DNA of 64,000 nucleotides from Carposina sasakii (GCA_014607495.2 CP053155.1:2046001-2110000), one strand, 5' to 3'; shown: positions 1 to 12,794, numbered from the stretch's first letter. A program made the numbers and translations. The notes: a model not told the origin generated them from the letters alone.

Positions 1-890
1 TCTTTGCCAAACTCATTCCAGCTTTACCATTGCAGGACCGAGCGGAGCACATGAACGTCACGAGCAAACACCCACTATGTGAGGTTATGCCATTTACAAT
101 TGCAACTCTTTGCACAGGCCTCAGCTGCCTCATATTACCAACTATAAACCACTGTGACCCGGAATCCAAGCCATGCAACATTAATGCCAGCCTTGTGGCA
201 GTCCAACAAGATTTCCTTTATTTGAAGACAATGGCTGAGAGAACTTTTTGGAACGAAAGGGACAATGGGCAACAATTCATGAAGGCAGCTTAGACAGCAG
301 AGAAGATCGAGATTTATCAGTTTTATGGGATTTAACAAAAGAACTGCTTCGATATGGCAATAGCCTCTCCCGAATAACAGTTGATTAATGGTGAACATTT
401 GAGCTTAATATTTAATTTATACCGGGGATCCAGACTGCAGATCCTACCGGACCATTTTTCCTCGAGGTTTGGAAGCATCAGTACATATTTGTGATCCATT
501 CATGGCCAGTCTTGGGAAAGTTTACTGATAAAAAATTATTTGCAATCCGGGTGTCTTTATTATACAAAGTTGAGAATCGACTTGAGTGATGAAAATGAGG
601 ATTCAAATGGGATAAATGATAGGATTTTTGGAAGTTGGACAACTGGGGAAGTAAGATTTTTGACTTTTATGAAAACTGTTAACTAATGGAGGTAGGACCT
701 TATGGTGTCCCAATATTAGAGGAAGAGGTACAATTGGGATAAATCTAGTAATTGTTATGGAGAGGATGTGAGGGTAATTGGACACATAAAATAATACTGT
801 CCGCTCATATACTGACGCCTCAGATGTAGGGGGGTTCTAAACACTGTCTACATGTAACGGCGTTTATTAGGTGATGGACCTAATAGCGCC
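1..890 (-). mobile_element. LINE 3' fragment (RT C-terminus and RNase H), copy 1
   Basis: Read on the minus strand, this is the 3' half of a non-LTR retrotransposon. The part at about 600-890 encodes the end of the reverse transcriptase (a stretch reading KVLPPLVNSF). The part at about 130-300 encodes an RNase H-like segment, including the hallmark WIPGHSG in one frame and SHCLQIKEIL in another. Frames are broken by several shifts, so it is a dead copy. The same sequence recurs in the same orientation at about 5590-6365, joined there to the rest of the LINE. It ends abruptly at about 900, where the A-rich tract begins, and runs off the left edge of the window. Confidence 0.8.
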
Positions 891-904
891 AATGAATTAT
901 CTCG

Positions 905-3900
905 CAACAAAAAACAAACAACAGAGATTTTAAAAAAACTAAAAAAACAAAAAATAAATCTCAAAAAAACACAAAAAACAAGAGAAAGAAAAAATTAAAA
1001 AAAAAAAAGCTATCAAAAAACGTTAAAAAGAGAAAAACAAATTAAAATCACAGAAAAAACACAAAATAAGAAAATTTATAGTGAAAAAAAAACAAAAAAA
1101 AAAAAAAAAATGAGACCAATGGTAAACAAAAAAAAGAAAACTATAAACAAAAAAAAAAAAAATAAAACAAAAAAACAATTTTACAACTAAAAAAATGAAA
1201 ACACAAAAAATTTTAACAAAAAAACATAAGATTGAAAAATATACAAAAAAACACAAAAAAAAAAAAACGACAAAAACAAATCAAAAACAGCAAAAAAAAA
1301 AAAGACATCACTAATAAAAACTCAAAAAAAACACAAAAACAAAAAAAGCATTAAAAAAAAAAGAGCGAAAAATGAACAAATAAATAACCAAAACAAAGAT
1401 ACAAAATAAGGCAATTCAAATGAACAAAAAAAAGATCTAGACATGAAAAAGAATATAATAACTCAACTCACAAGAAAAAACAAAAAAGCAAATAAAAAAA
1501 AAAAAAACAAAAAAATAAAACATCCAAAAACACACAAGCAACAAAAAAAGCAAAAAAATCAGGAAACAAAAGTCTGATCGAAACCAAACACATAAAAACA
1601 AAAATGGGAAAAAAAACTCCCTCAAACAACTTAAAAAGAAAAACACTGGAAAACAATAAAAAAGAAACTAAAAAAAACTAAAACTGAGAAAGCGAAAACG
1701 CTGTAACAAAACACAACGATGGTTTTGGAAAACAAAAAAAAAAATCAAACAGCAAGAAAAGTAAAAAAAACGTCTCACAATGGAAAAACGAAAAAAAAAA
1801 AAAACAGCACAAAGAAAAAAAAAAAAAAAAAAAAAAAGCCAAAAATCAAATAAAACAAAAAGAACCAAAAAAGAAAAAAAACAAAAAAGAACAAAAAAAA
1901 AAAAAAAAACAAAAAAAAAAGACAAAAAAGAAAAAAAAAAAAGACAAAAAAAAAAAAAAACAAAAAAAAAAAAAAAATAAAAAAAAAGGAAAACAAAAAA
2001 AAAGAAAAAAAAAAAAAAAAAAAAACAAAAACAAAAAAAAAAGCCAAAACACAAAAAATAAAAAAAAAAAAAAACAAAAACAAAGAAGCGAAAAAAAAAA
2101 AAAAACAAACAAAAAAACAAAAGAAAAAAAACAAAAAAAAAAAAGAGAAAAAAGAAAACAAAAAAGCCAAAAAAACGTAATTAACAAAAAAAAAAAAAAC
2201 AAACAAAAAAAGATAAAACAAAAAACAAAAACAAAAAAAAAAAAAAAAAAAAAAGAGTTAAGAAACAACTCAAAACAAAACAAGAACAAAACTCAAAAAA
2301 AACAAAAAAAGGTTTAAAAAAAAAAAAAAAAAAAAAAAACAAAAAAAAATAAAAAAAAAAAAAAAACAACAAAAAAACAACAAAAAAAAAAAATTAAAAA
2401 AAACAAAAAAAAAAAACAAAAACAAAAAAAAAAAAAAAAAAAAACCGAAAAAAAAAAAAAAGAAAAAATAAAAAAAACAAAAAAAAAAAAAAAACAAAAA
2501 ACAAAAAAAAACAAACAAGAAAAAAAAAAACAAACAAAAAAAATAAAAAGACAAACAAAAAAAAAAAAAAACAAAAACAAAAAAAAAAAACAATCATAAA
2601 ATAACTGCAAAAAAACAACAAAAAAAAAAAGAATACACAAATCAAAAAAAAAATAAAACAAAAGCCAAAACAGAGAAAAAACAAAAAAAAAACAAAAAAA
2701 AAAAAAAAAAAAAAACAAATCAAACAAAAACAAAAAACGAAAAAACAAAAAAACAAAAAATAAAAGCAAAAAAAGCCAAAAAAAAAAAAATAAAAAAAAA
2801 ACAAAAAAAACAAAAAGAAAAGAAAAACTGAAATAAAAAAAAAAAAAAAAAGAAAAAAAAAAAAAGAAGAATCTGCAAAAAACAAACAAAAGAAAAATCA
2901 AAAGAAAACAAAGTAAAAAACAAACAAAAAAAAATTAAAACAAAAAAAAAAAAAAAAACAAAAACAAAACAAACAAAAAAAAAAAAAAAAAGAAAAAAAA
3001 CAAAACAACAAGAAAAAAAAACCACACAAAAAAAACAAAAAAAAAAATCAATAAAAAGCAAAAAAAAAAAAAAAAAACAAAAAAAAAAAAACAACAAACT
3101 CAAAAAAAAAAAGAAAAAACAACAAAAAAAAACAACAAACAAAACAAAACAAGGAAAAGAAACAGGAAAAAAAAACAAAAGCAAAAAAAGATTAACCAAA
3201 AAAAAAAAAAAAAATAAAAACAAAAAAAAAAAAAAACAAAAAAAAAACAAAAAAACCATACAAAAAAAAAGAACAAAAAATAGAAAAAACAAAGAACAGA
3301 GATAAAACTAAAATGTCAAAAAAAAAAAATAAGACAATACAAAAAAAAAAAAACCAAAAATCAAAAAAAAACAGAAAAAAAACATTCAAAAAAAAAAAAA
3401 TAAAAACTCAAAAAAAATTAAAAAAAAAAAAAAAACAAATCACAAAACACTGAAAAAAAGACAAAAAAAAACAAACAAAAAAAAAAATGAAAAACAAACT
3501 CCAAAAACAAAACAATGTAAAAAAAAAAAACAAAAAAAAAAAAAAAGAGCAAACAAACACAAAAAAAAAAAAAAGAAAAAAAAAAAAAAAAGAAACAAAA
3601 AAAAAACAAAAAAAAAAAACAAACAACAACAAAAAAAAAACAAAAAAAAAAGAAAACAAAAAAAGCAAACAAAAAAAAAAAAAGAAAACTAGACGCCAAA
3701 CTCCGCCGATCAAAGAACAAATAAAACTCAAAACACAAAACCCAACAAAAAAAAAAGCAAAATAAAATACCAGCAAAACAAAAAAGAAAAAAAACACGAA
3801 ATAAAGAAGAAACAAAAAAAACAAAAAAGAAAAAAAAAAAAAAACAAAAAAAACAAACAACAAAAAAACTAAGTCAAAATAAAAAAAAGAAAAAAAAAAA

Positions 3901-5460
3901 AAAAAAAAAAAATCTAAAAAACAAAACAAACAAAAAAAAAAAAACAAAAAAAAAAAAAAAAAAACAAAATACCAAAAAAAACCCTAATAACAAACTAAAC
4001 ACCAAAAAAAAAAAATCAAAAAAAATCAAATAGTAACAAAAAAAAACCAAAAACATAAAAACAAAACAAAAAAAAAAAATAGAAAAAAAAAGTAAAAAAA
4101 CATCTTAACAAAAAAAAAAATATACAATCACAAAAAAAAAACAAAACAAACAACTATCAAATGTAAATGAAAAAAAAGAAAACAAAGAAAAAACTTTAAA
4201 AAAAAAAACTGTAATAAAAAAAACTTCAAAAGCAAAAAGATCCAAAAAACTAAAAAAAAAAAACAGAGAAGAACAAAAAAAGATATGAAAAAAGCAAAAA
4301 CAAAAAAAACAAACTTGCTTAACGAAAAAAAAGATATCTCACATTTCAAAAAAAAAAATAAAACTAAAAAAAATGAATCAACTTAAACCTGAAAAAAATA
4401 TGGACAAAACAAATAGAAAAAAAAAAAAGCCAATTCACAAAAACATTACTTAAAAAAATCATAAAAAAAAACCATCAAACAGGAAAAAAAAAACAATCAA
4501 ACCCTAAAAGAACACACCTCAAATACAAAAAAAGTAAAACAAAAAAACCCATAAAAAAGAAAAAACAAACTGCCACCAACAAAAACATATTACTTTTTTT
4601 CAAGAAAAAACAAATCCAAAAACCTTTAAAAAAAAAAAAAAAAAAAACACAAAAAACCAAACACAAATAAAAAAGAAACCACTAACAACCATAAAAAAAC
4701 AGGAAATCTGCTCAAAAAAGTAAAGAAAAAACAATGAAAAAAAAAATCCACCAAAAAACCTGAATGGAAAACAAAAAAGAAAAAAAAAACACAAAAATAA
4801 AACACACCTATTTAGCAAAAAAAAAATAAAAAAACAAACAACAAAAAACAAAAAAAACTTAACTAAGTAAAAAAAAAAACAAATAATAAATAAAAACAAG
4901 CAAAAAAAACAAAAAAAAAAAAAATATAAAAAAAAACAATAAAAAGAAAAAAAAAAAAATAAAGAGAAACAAACAAACAAAAATCAAAAAAAAAAACAAA
5001 AACAAAAAAAAAAACACAATCTAAACAGACCAAGATTAAAAAAAAAAAAACAAATCAGGAAAGAAAAAAAAAAAAAAAATAACAAAAAAAAAAACACAAA
5101 AAACCACAAACAAAAATAAAAAAAAAACAAGTAAAAACAAAAAAACAAAAACAATAAAATTAAAAAAAAAACATAAAATAAAAACAAAAAAAACTCAAAA
5201 AGCAAAAAAATTTAGCAAAAACAATAAAAAAAATAAAAATAAAAACAATTAAAAAAAACAAAAAATACAAAAAGGCAACAATCCAAAAAAAAAATCAAAC
5301 GAAAATTTGTTCAACAAAACTAAAAAAAACAAAAAAGATCATCTAAAAAAAAAATTTACATTAAAAACGAATAAAAACACAAGTAAAAACATACAAGGGA
5401 ACAGTTAAATAAAAGGACAAAAAAACAAACAAACGAAAAGACCAAAAACAGTTTCCCAAA
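905..5460. repeat. A-dominated low-complexity tract, probably a consensus artefact
   Basis: About 4.5 kb made almost only of A runs broken by single C, less often G, and rarely T. In the row at 1861, for example, 52 of 60 bases are A and none is T. The edges (905-1750 and 3700-5460) keep more T and G; the core (about 1775-3680) is the most extreme. No gene, repeat unit or phase is visible, and long Phe/Lys-rich reading frames here are composition artefacts. It is not a LINE poly(A) tail: the neighbouring LINE is on the minus strand, so its tail would read as T. The symmetrical gradient and flanking duplicate suggest a failed long-read consensus. I cannot exclude a real A-rich satellite. Confidence 0.75.
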
Positions 5461-5479
5461 AAAAAGAAAACCTAAAAAC

Positions 5480-6365
5480 TGGTGTCAAATGTGACCAACC
5501 TCAAAGGGAAACAGAGATAAAAGAACTTGAAAAAACGATGAGTAAAACCAAATGGTTTCGGTTTGATAAGTTTGTAAGACCAAATGTTTACCCTTGATTT
5601 GAAATTCTTTGCAAACTCATTAAGCAAAACCATTGCAGACCGAGCGGAACACTCGTCAAGAAAAAATATGTGAAACCACAAACCTTGCACAGGCAAATCA
5701 AGCCAGAACAACTATAAATAAACATGTGACCCCAACAAGCCAGAGCAACATTAATGCCAACTCAAACAAACCTTTATTTGAAAAAAAATGCTGAAATTTT
5801 TAACGAAGGGCAATGCAACAATATCCTGAAGGCTCTTAAAATCAGAGAAGATCAAAGATTAATCAAGTTAATGGAATAACAAAAGACTGCGAGGACAATA
5901 GCCTCTCCCCGAAAAAAAAAAGACAAAAAAAAACTTAAAAAAACATAATTAAAATATACCTGGGGATCCAGACTGCAGATCCTACCGACCAATTTTCCTC
6001 GAGTTTGGAAAAAACATTAAAATCCATTCTGGCTTTAAAAACAAAACTGAAATAAAAAAAGACTTGTCATTAAACCAAAATTGAGAAAAAAAAACAAAAA
6101 AACAAAAAGGGAAAATAAAGGATTTTCAAAGTTGGACTGGGAAAAAAAGATTTTGGGGAAAAAAAGTTAACTAATGGAGGTAGGACCTTATGGGTCAATA
6201 AATAAAACAAATCAATTAAAATCTAGTAATTTGTAAGAGGATGTGAGGTAATTGAGACACATTAAAATAAATATCTGTCGCTCATATACTGACGCCTCAA
6301 GATGTAAGGGGGTTTCACTCTAACCTGTAAAACGTTTTTTGGTGTGACCTCCTCATAGCGCAATT
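5480..6365 (-). mobile_element. LINE 3' fragment, copy 2, eroded by A insertions
   Basis: A second copy of the segment at 1-890 in the same orientation. Shared words include taggaccttatg, gctcatatactgacgcctca and ctgcagatcctaccg. Where it differs from copy 1, bases are usually replaced by or padded with A runs, most strongly towards the A tract. At its high end it continues without break into the LINE body at 6366, so this is the copy in the native position. The best reading is that the sequence is real but poorly resolved. Confidence 0.75.
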
Positions 6366-8575
6366 ATTCTCAAGCATTTAGATTGTATCTTGATAAGTTT
6401 ATCTAAATGTAACTTACTGCATGGTTCTAGTATAAAGCAGCCATAATCAAAGTGACTCCGCACGATCGCGTTATATAGAAGTTTTTGACTATAAGGATGC
6501 GATCCCCAATGGACGTTAGAAAGAGAACGTAAGATGTTAACGCCTTTTTCTGCCTTGCCACAGATATATTTGAGATGGTGTATACCATTTAGTTTAGAGT
6601 CGAAAAAATGCCTAAAAATTTTGTGTGGTTTTGGACGGGAATTGGGCAGTCATCAATACGTATGTCAACATTGGGTAGGTTTTTTCTACGAGAAAATATC
6701 ACTGTTGTGGATTTCGGGGAGACAGTGACAAGCCGTGGTCTGATAGCCATATATTGAGATACGACAGAGCTGAATTGAGTCTAGAAGCGGCAATATCTAG
6801 AGATCTGGCTGAGGAGTAAAGAGCAATGTCATCAGCGTATTGTAAGATGTCACAAAAGCTAGTCACTGATCTTTCAAGGTCATATGTATAAAGATTGTAT
6901 AGCAGCGGACTTAAGACCGACCCCTGGGGGAGGCCTTTCCATATAAGCCTCGTCGAGTGTATATGGCCATTCACGCGAATTGAAATGGATCTAGCCATGA
7001 GCATCTGACATATTATATGAACTAGCCTCACTGGTAGGCTCAGCTGTAGCAATTCGCTCTGAGCTCAGGAAGTAGAACATTATCATACGCCGAGGAAACA
7101 TCCAAGAATACGCCAATGACAGACTCATTGTTGGAAAATGCACGCCGAATATCTGTGGTAAAGATGCTTAGGCTATCGAGTGTGCTTCTACCTCTACGGA
7201 AACCATATTGGGAATTTGGTAGAATGTTCTTATTTTCTACAATCCATTCGAGACGATTTTTAATAAGATGCTCAAATATTTTTACCAAAGTGGATGATAA
7301 CGCAATCGGTCTGTAAGAAGACGACTCGGATGGAGTTTTTCGGGTTTAAGATCGGGATTATATCTGAGTTTTCCAAGATGGGGGAAGAATCCCACTAGTA
7401 AATATAAGGTTTATTAAATCTAAGAAAAATAATTTAGCGGCTTGAGAACAGTTAATAATAAAAGAATAAGGAATTCCGTCAGCACCTGGGGCAGAATCTT
7501 TTAGACCATCCAGAGCACAGAGCAGTTCGGTGTATAGGAAAGGTGAGTCCATAGGGTCATTACTGGAAAGAGGAAGAGGAAAAAAGATGGGAAGTAATTT
7601 AAAGGAGGAACGTATGGGGGTGCAAGCTTATCTATGAATCCGGGGAGCCAAGAGTCTGTCATGTTGGTGGATGTGGCATTGTGATCATTACATGAGCGTC
7701 GAAAGCTGCTAATTCTTCTCCAGACTATAGAGGAAGGTGTACGCGGCGATAACGATTCACAAAAGGTTCGCCACCCCAGGCGTTTTTTATTCAATAAGAA
7801 CCTCTTAGACTCCGCGTTGGTTTTTTATAATGGACGTAATTCGTTATAGACGTAGGATTACGGACAAAGTTTCTTTCTGCTGTATTCCTTATTTTAATTT
7901 GTTTTGTGCAATCTGCATCCCACCAGGGAGGGGAAGGAATTTTGTTACGAGCCGAATTCTTAATAGGGATGGATTGATCCGCTGCAGACAACAAAGCGGC
8001 TGTAAAATTATCATAAGAAACATTTAGGTTTGATAGGTTGATTGAAGGAAGATGGGAGATAATAGAGTCGACAAGAGCAGTAAAAGTTTCCCAATCGGCT
8101 GACTTTATTTTATATTTAAGCAAAGGAGACGGAGCGAGCGATGGACGACTGACAATATTTACTGATGTAACTATCGGATAGTGATCACTACCAACGTTAA
8201 GGGAAGTACATCCCAAGATAAAGAGGATATTAAGTTTGGAGAGGCTAGAGCTATAACATGAAAATCCTCATTATGAGGAGGGATAGGAATTTGGGAAAAT
8301 GGTACGGAACGATTTATTAATAAGGCACATCCTGCATGACCAAGGGGTCTGTCATCGCGGAGACAGAAGTATCCTGGCAATCTAAACCGTGAATCCGGTT
8401 TAAGCCAGGTCTCTGAAACAGCGAGAACGGCAGGTTTGTGTTGATTGATTAAATAAATGATATCAGATTTTTTGTGTGTAATGCTTTTACAATTCCATTG
8501 AAGAAGGTTGAATGTTATAAATCGATAGAATAGATTGAAGTGTAGGAATGACATTGGGCGGTAGGCTATCACTAA
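6366..8575 (-). pseudogene. LINE ORF2: APE endonuclease and reverse transcriptase, broken
   Basis: Minus-strand remnant of the second ORF of a non-LTR retrotransposon of the I/Jockey group (group call is inference). From 8572 downwards it reads an endonuclease start (LLQWNCKSI, then SETWLKP) and the endonuclease end with SDHYPI at about 8190. The central endonuclease is deleted between these. The reverse transcriptase follows in several frames: SAPGADGIPYSFI at about 7480, QYGFRRGRSTLDSL at about 7190, LDVSSAYDNV at about 7100, GLPQGSVLSPLLYNLY at about 6910, and the catalytic YADD at about 6830. The conserved AIVRSHFDYGCF segment is at about 6450. Frameshifts and stops make it inactive. It continues into the RNase H part at 5480-6365. 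Confidence 0.9.
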
Positions 8576-9919
8576 ATTTAGACAATATATTAACTAAAGC
8601 AGATACTAATAACTGAATTAAATTTTCATTCGGTGACGGAGATAGGATAAAGGTTGAGGTTGAGAAGTCCCGGAGAGCAGCACCATTTGGGAGAGAGGAA
8701 GAGGGTGGGTGGATTATATCCTGGAGTTCGGGATCGTAGGAGCTAATAGGTAAGGGACGGGGGGAGCGGTGGGTAACAACGGTTTTCCTATAGGATCGGA
8801 CTGGGGTGTTTGGAGTAGAAATGGGTTGGGAGACAGACGAAGCATGGGGGGCAGAGGTAGTCTTAGTTTTCTCCGCGTATGACGGACGTGCAGGACGGAA
8901 ACGTTGAGAGGCTTCAGTAAAGCTAAGATTTTCGTCAGACATCACCACTTTTATAGCTTTCTGCCTGGCGTGTTCTGGACACTTTGCATCTGTTGCAATG
9001 TGTCTGCCTAAGCATAGAAGACAGGAGACTCTATCATCTGGGACTGAGCAAGATGAACCTGCGTGACTTTGGGCACATCTGAAGCATCTTGGGGAAGAAC
9101 GGCATTGGTCGGCTACGTGTCCGAAACGACAGCAGTTTCGGCATTGGATTGTCGGCAGTTGATATGTATCGACGACAATAGAAGAGTGAAAGCAATAAAC
9201 CTTTTCAGGTAAAATCTGTCCCTTGAAAGTCACTACTACTGAGGATGTTGGTATCCATTGTGCAACACCGTCATTGAAAGTCTTTTTATTAAGGCGTCTA
9301 GCTCTGATCACCGGCCACAAGAGTTAGTATAGGTAAGGCCATGAACTAGTTCTTCGAGAGTCCATTCTGTAGGGATTCCACGTAAGACACCCATGCGTGT
9401 TACGTGAAATTTAGGAATTTGTTTCAAAAAAGCTTCACCTAGACTGTTGCTACCAAGAAAGATGTTTGCTGACTCAGCATTTGAAAACTCAACCCCAATT
9501 TTATTGCGGCCGAGCGGTTTAATACCTCCATCTACAATTCCTACGACATGAGCTTTATGTAACATTTGAGCCAGTTTGAGAACTCGTATAGAAAGTCCTG
9601 AAGAAGGATCGGGCTCAGTACGCGAAACGTGTACGATAAATGGGCCATCATCGCTGGGCGTGTATGTTAACGGGGAGTCCCCTTCAAAGTCGGGATGAAT
9701 ATATGTACTCTGGATCGAGTTAGAAGGGCGTGTGTTGGTTTTGCCGGTACAACTGGTGTCATTTTATCCGTGGCTTGCCTCTTCAAAGCTGTTGTGACAT
9801 GTTCTATATCCATATCAACTTGTGTAAACAAGTCTGGAGACATCGTTACTTGTGCAGTAGACTCACCGTTAACACCACCACCCCCATCAGGGGGTTCCTT
9901 ATTGGACATCACAATTTAA
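8487..9919 (-). pseudogene. LINE ORF1 (gag-like, three zinc knuckles), broken
   Basis: Minus-strand first ORF of the same LINE. It starts at a Met codon near 9912 (MSNKEPPDGGGG) and runs to a stop at 8487 through at least two frameshifts (around 9600 and 9310). The middle holds an RNA-binding-like region. The segment at about 9140-8960 has three cysteine-histidine knuckles: CRNCCRFGHVADQC, CFRCAQSHAGSSC and CLLCLGRHIATDAKC. This layout is typical of ORF1 of I/R1/Jockey-type elements, which coats the RNA and escorts it back to the nucleus. ORF2 begins just after or overlapping its end. The shifts show an old, inactive insertion. Confidence 0.88.
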
Positions 9920-10138
9920 AACAAATAAAATTGACTCCTTACCAATCTAAAGTATTATTATAACCTTCACCACCGAAAAATAAACAAAATCTCAAAGTTT
10001 TTTTAAAGAAAAAGCAAAATTCCTATCGAGCACGTGTTCCACCAAAAACACCTAACGACAGAATCCATTATACTCTTTGCAGATATCTCTCTCACTGGGC
10101 AGTTGGGCCGTTGGGCCGGTTGGGCCGGATCTTTGACA
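9920..10138 (-). mobile_element. Probable LINE 5' untranslated leader
   Basis: About 200 bases upstream of the LINE ORF1 start with no reading frame. Near 10,095-10,130 a short G/C-rich tandem (ttgggccg units, three to four copies) is visible. It ends at a T run that joins the inverted-repeat element starting at 10,153. Assignment to the LINE leader is by position only. Confidence 0.4.
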
Positions 10139-10152
10139 TTTTTTTTTTTTTT

Positions 10153-10716
10153 AGTTTATCCCGAAGGAAAGGCAAGGGGAACTAAGCCCATACAGCCTAA
10201 TCATTGTTAGTAAAATGTATTCTGAATTTATGATGAATGACAATGATGATAAATGGAAGCGTCGGAAAAATCCTCAAGAACAAGTGTAAAGTTAGTCAAA
10301 ATGAAAAATTATTGCAGAAACAACTTACATGCACCCATGAAGAGATCGTAATCCGGCTAAAGTTTTACTCGGCTTACCTGCGTATAAAACCATGCACACG
10401 CACTAGATTCACATCACAAGTAATCAAAATATAACTTATCTACCAGAAAACATCACTTTACGGACACATGCAAGCCATTTACAAATAATTTTTGATTTTC
10501 ACAAGAAAATTACACCTGCACCCTTCCATCTTTTCCCGCCGAATCACACACATTATTTTGACGTTCGTGCCATGCATGACATTGACATTTAAAATCAGTG
10601 TTGCCTTGTTAGCGTCAATTTTTACCTGGGATATTCCGAATATAGTATACTGCTATTTTACTAAAGACAATGGCTGTATGGGCTTAGTTCCCCTTGCCTT
10701 TCCTTCGGGATAAACT
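10153..10716. mobile_element. MITE with about 45-bp terminal inverted repeats (family A)
   Basis: The left end at 10,153-10,197 (agtttatcccgaaggaaagg...) and the right end at 10,672-10,716 (...cctttccttcgggataaact) are almost perfect reverse complements over about 45 bp, with weaker pairing inward. The interior has no meaningful frame. A half copy in inverted orientation lies at 23,328-23,529, and a short relic lies at about 26,845-26,890. It sits only 80 bp before the BPNT2 start codon. The superfamily is not recognised. Confidence 0.85.
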
Positions 10717-10796
10717 AAACAAACAAAAAAAGTTAAAAATTTACATTTTGAGAAGTAAACTGTATTTTATGCCTTTCGGCATAGCTAAATGTTAAA

Positions 10797-12357
10797 ATGA
10801 ATTTCGGCGGCACTTTAAGAATAAACAAGTTTGCCTGTTTTACTTTCATCTTTGTAGTTTTTGTGATATTGTACTGGCGGTCCAGGGGTCCAGGGTATCC
10901 CACAGAATCGTCAGACCTTGTGAATTTAAAAAGCCTCTTGAAAGCAGCTATACGTGCTGCTGAACGTGGAGGACAAAAGGTTACCGAAGGGAAAAATCAT
11001 GATTTAAATGTGAAAAGTAAAGGGAAGACTCAAGAAGGAGCCAACGATCCCGTTACAGATGCGGACTATGCATCTCATTGTGCCATGTTTTACGGTTTAA
11101 AAAACACTTTTCCTAAACTCACGGTGGTTTCTGAAGAGCACTCGAGTGGTGAAAGTGATTGTACGAACCAGGAGCCGTTTGATGTAGATTCAAATCCAAT
11201 AGGACATCGTGTTATAGGATATATGGTAGATGAACATGTTCTGGCTAAAGATGTTACAATTTGGGTCGACCCTTTGGACGCAACTCAAGAGTATACAGGT
11301 GATTAATACACGAAACTTAAGGTATTTTCCCAGTTGTAGGTAGGCTCATAATAACAATTTTTTAAATTATAATTTACCACCTTGTTCTCAGAATCAATGT
11401 TCCAGTATGTGACAACGATGGTGTGTATAGCCATCAGAGGCAATCCCATCATTGGAGTGATTCACTACCCCTTTCCCCCTAGGACGTACTGGGGGTGGTA
11501 TACAAAGCAAACCTCCACTAACATACCTCCTGTTCCACATGTGAGTATTATATGAAACAAACAATGGGAGCTGTAGTCAATGTAATCATGTAACTGATGA
11601 GGTAGCTTGTGAGTTATTATTTTTAATTTATTAGCCACTGGCTAATAAATGCTTTCACAACTTGAGAGTAATTATCACTTCTATGTGCCTGCTACATAGG
11701 CTAGATAAAAACATCTGTTTATATTTAATCTGTTTCTATCAACTGTTTGTTACTCAAGATTTTACAATGTAACTTGATTTATATTTGAATAAAAATATAT
11801 TTTTTTGACCAGTTTTCTCCTGCATAAGGCATATTACTCTATTAATGAGTTTTCACTTGATAAAAGTACCTATGTGACAAAAAAGTATGTAACTTAATTT
11901 AGTTTGAAATTGATTTAAAATAGTACCTACATACTAACATGTAATTTTTTTTTGTTAGTTAACTACATGAATTCTAGGTAATAAACATGTTTTCCAGGAT
12001 GAAGACCGCAAGCAGAGCCCTAAAGTAATAGTCTCTAGGTCACATCCAGGCAAGACAGCAGAGGTAGCAATGGGTGCTTTTGGGGAGAAAACCACTGTAA
12101 CAACAGCTGCAGGGGCTGGATACAAGGTTATGGCAGTAGTCAATGGCACCTATGATGCCTACCTTCACATCACAGCTATAAAGAAGTGGGATCTCTGTGC
12201 TGGTAATGCCATAATCAAGACTGTTGACGGGCAAATGACTACAACTAAAGGAGAGAGTATAGATTATTCACCAAATAGTGACGTAAAAGTTACAGATGGT
12301 ATTCTAGTCACAAGGTTTGATCATGAATATTATTTGAATAAGTTAAAAAACCCATAG
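10797..12357 (+). CDS. BPNT2 (IMPAD1): Golgi-resident PAP phosphatase (inositol monophosphatase 3), 336 aa, 3 exons
   Basis: Exons 10797-11298, 11392-11540 and 11998-12357 join in phase with GT/AG introns. The enzyme hydrolyses 3'-phosphoadenosine 5'-phosphate, the by-product of sulfotransferases, in the Golgi lumen (family knowledge). Visible features: a short cytoplasmic N-terminus and a signal-anchor helix at residues about 11-27; the metal-binding motifs DPVTDAD (84-90), SEE (112-114) and DPLDAT (158-163); and the C-terminal WDLCAGNAI (281-289) that completes the FIG/IMPase active site. The length is close to vertebrate IMPAD1. The start is chosen because the Met precedes the membrane anchor directly. 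All key residues are present, so it should be active. A MITE ends 80 bp upstream. Confidence 0.95.
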
Positions 12358-12794
12358 ATGCCAGTATAAGTGAGCCCAAGGCTGGTTTGCGGTGAACGAT
12401 TTATAGGTGTGTAAGTTGTTTTTCATGTGACTACAAAAAGGAGTAAAGTTTTTTATTTTTGGATAATCATGTTAGGTACTTGATGTCAGAGGTATTGGTA
12501 AAGTTTACACAGTATTTATTAACACATACAAGCTCAAAATTTAAGTAAAGTTCATAACAGTCCTAGTCACAAACATTGTATTTATTCAATTGAAGTTATT
12601 GTTGTCTACATATCAATGGTTGAAGGCATTTTATAAATATTAAGTGTAAATATGTGCAATTATAGATAAATGAAATCAGCTTAGTTAAATAGTTTCTTTT
12701 TAATCAATAACTAAGGACAAAGTTAAAGTGACTTTATTAACATTTGATCAGGCAAAATCAATGTAATCAAATTGGTTTGGATTTTTGTAATGAT
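12358..12794. other. BPNT2 3' flank, no gene seen
   Basis: AT-rich sequence after the BPNT2 stop codon, presumably the 3' UTR and downstream flank. I see no convincing AATAAA in a clear position and no other gene. Confidence 0.5.

Noticed and set aside
1023..5205. Many long reading frames rich in Phe (minus) or Lys (plus)
   Set aside because: They come only from the A-rich tract composition; no start context, domain or conservation pattern can be read.
905..5460. LINE poly(A) tail or retrogene tail
   Set aside because: The adjacent LINE is on the minus strand, so its tail would be T on this strand, and 4.5 kb is far too long.
7116..7316. Plus-strand frames across the LINE
   Set aside because: Shadows of the minus-strand reverse transcriptase, which has the clear motifs.
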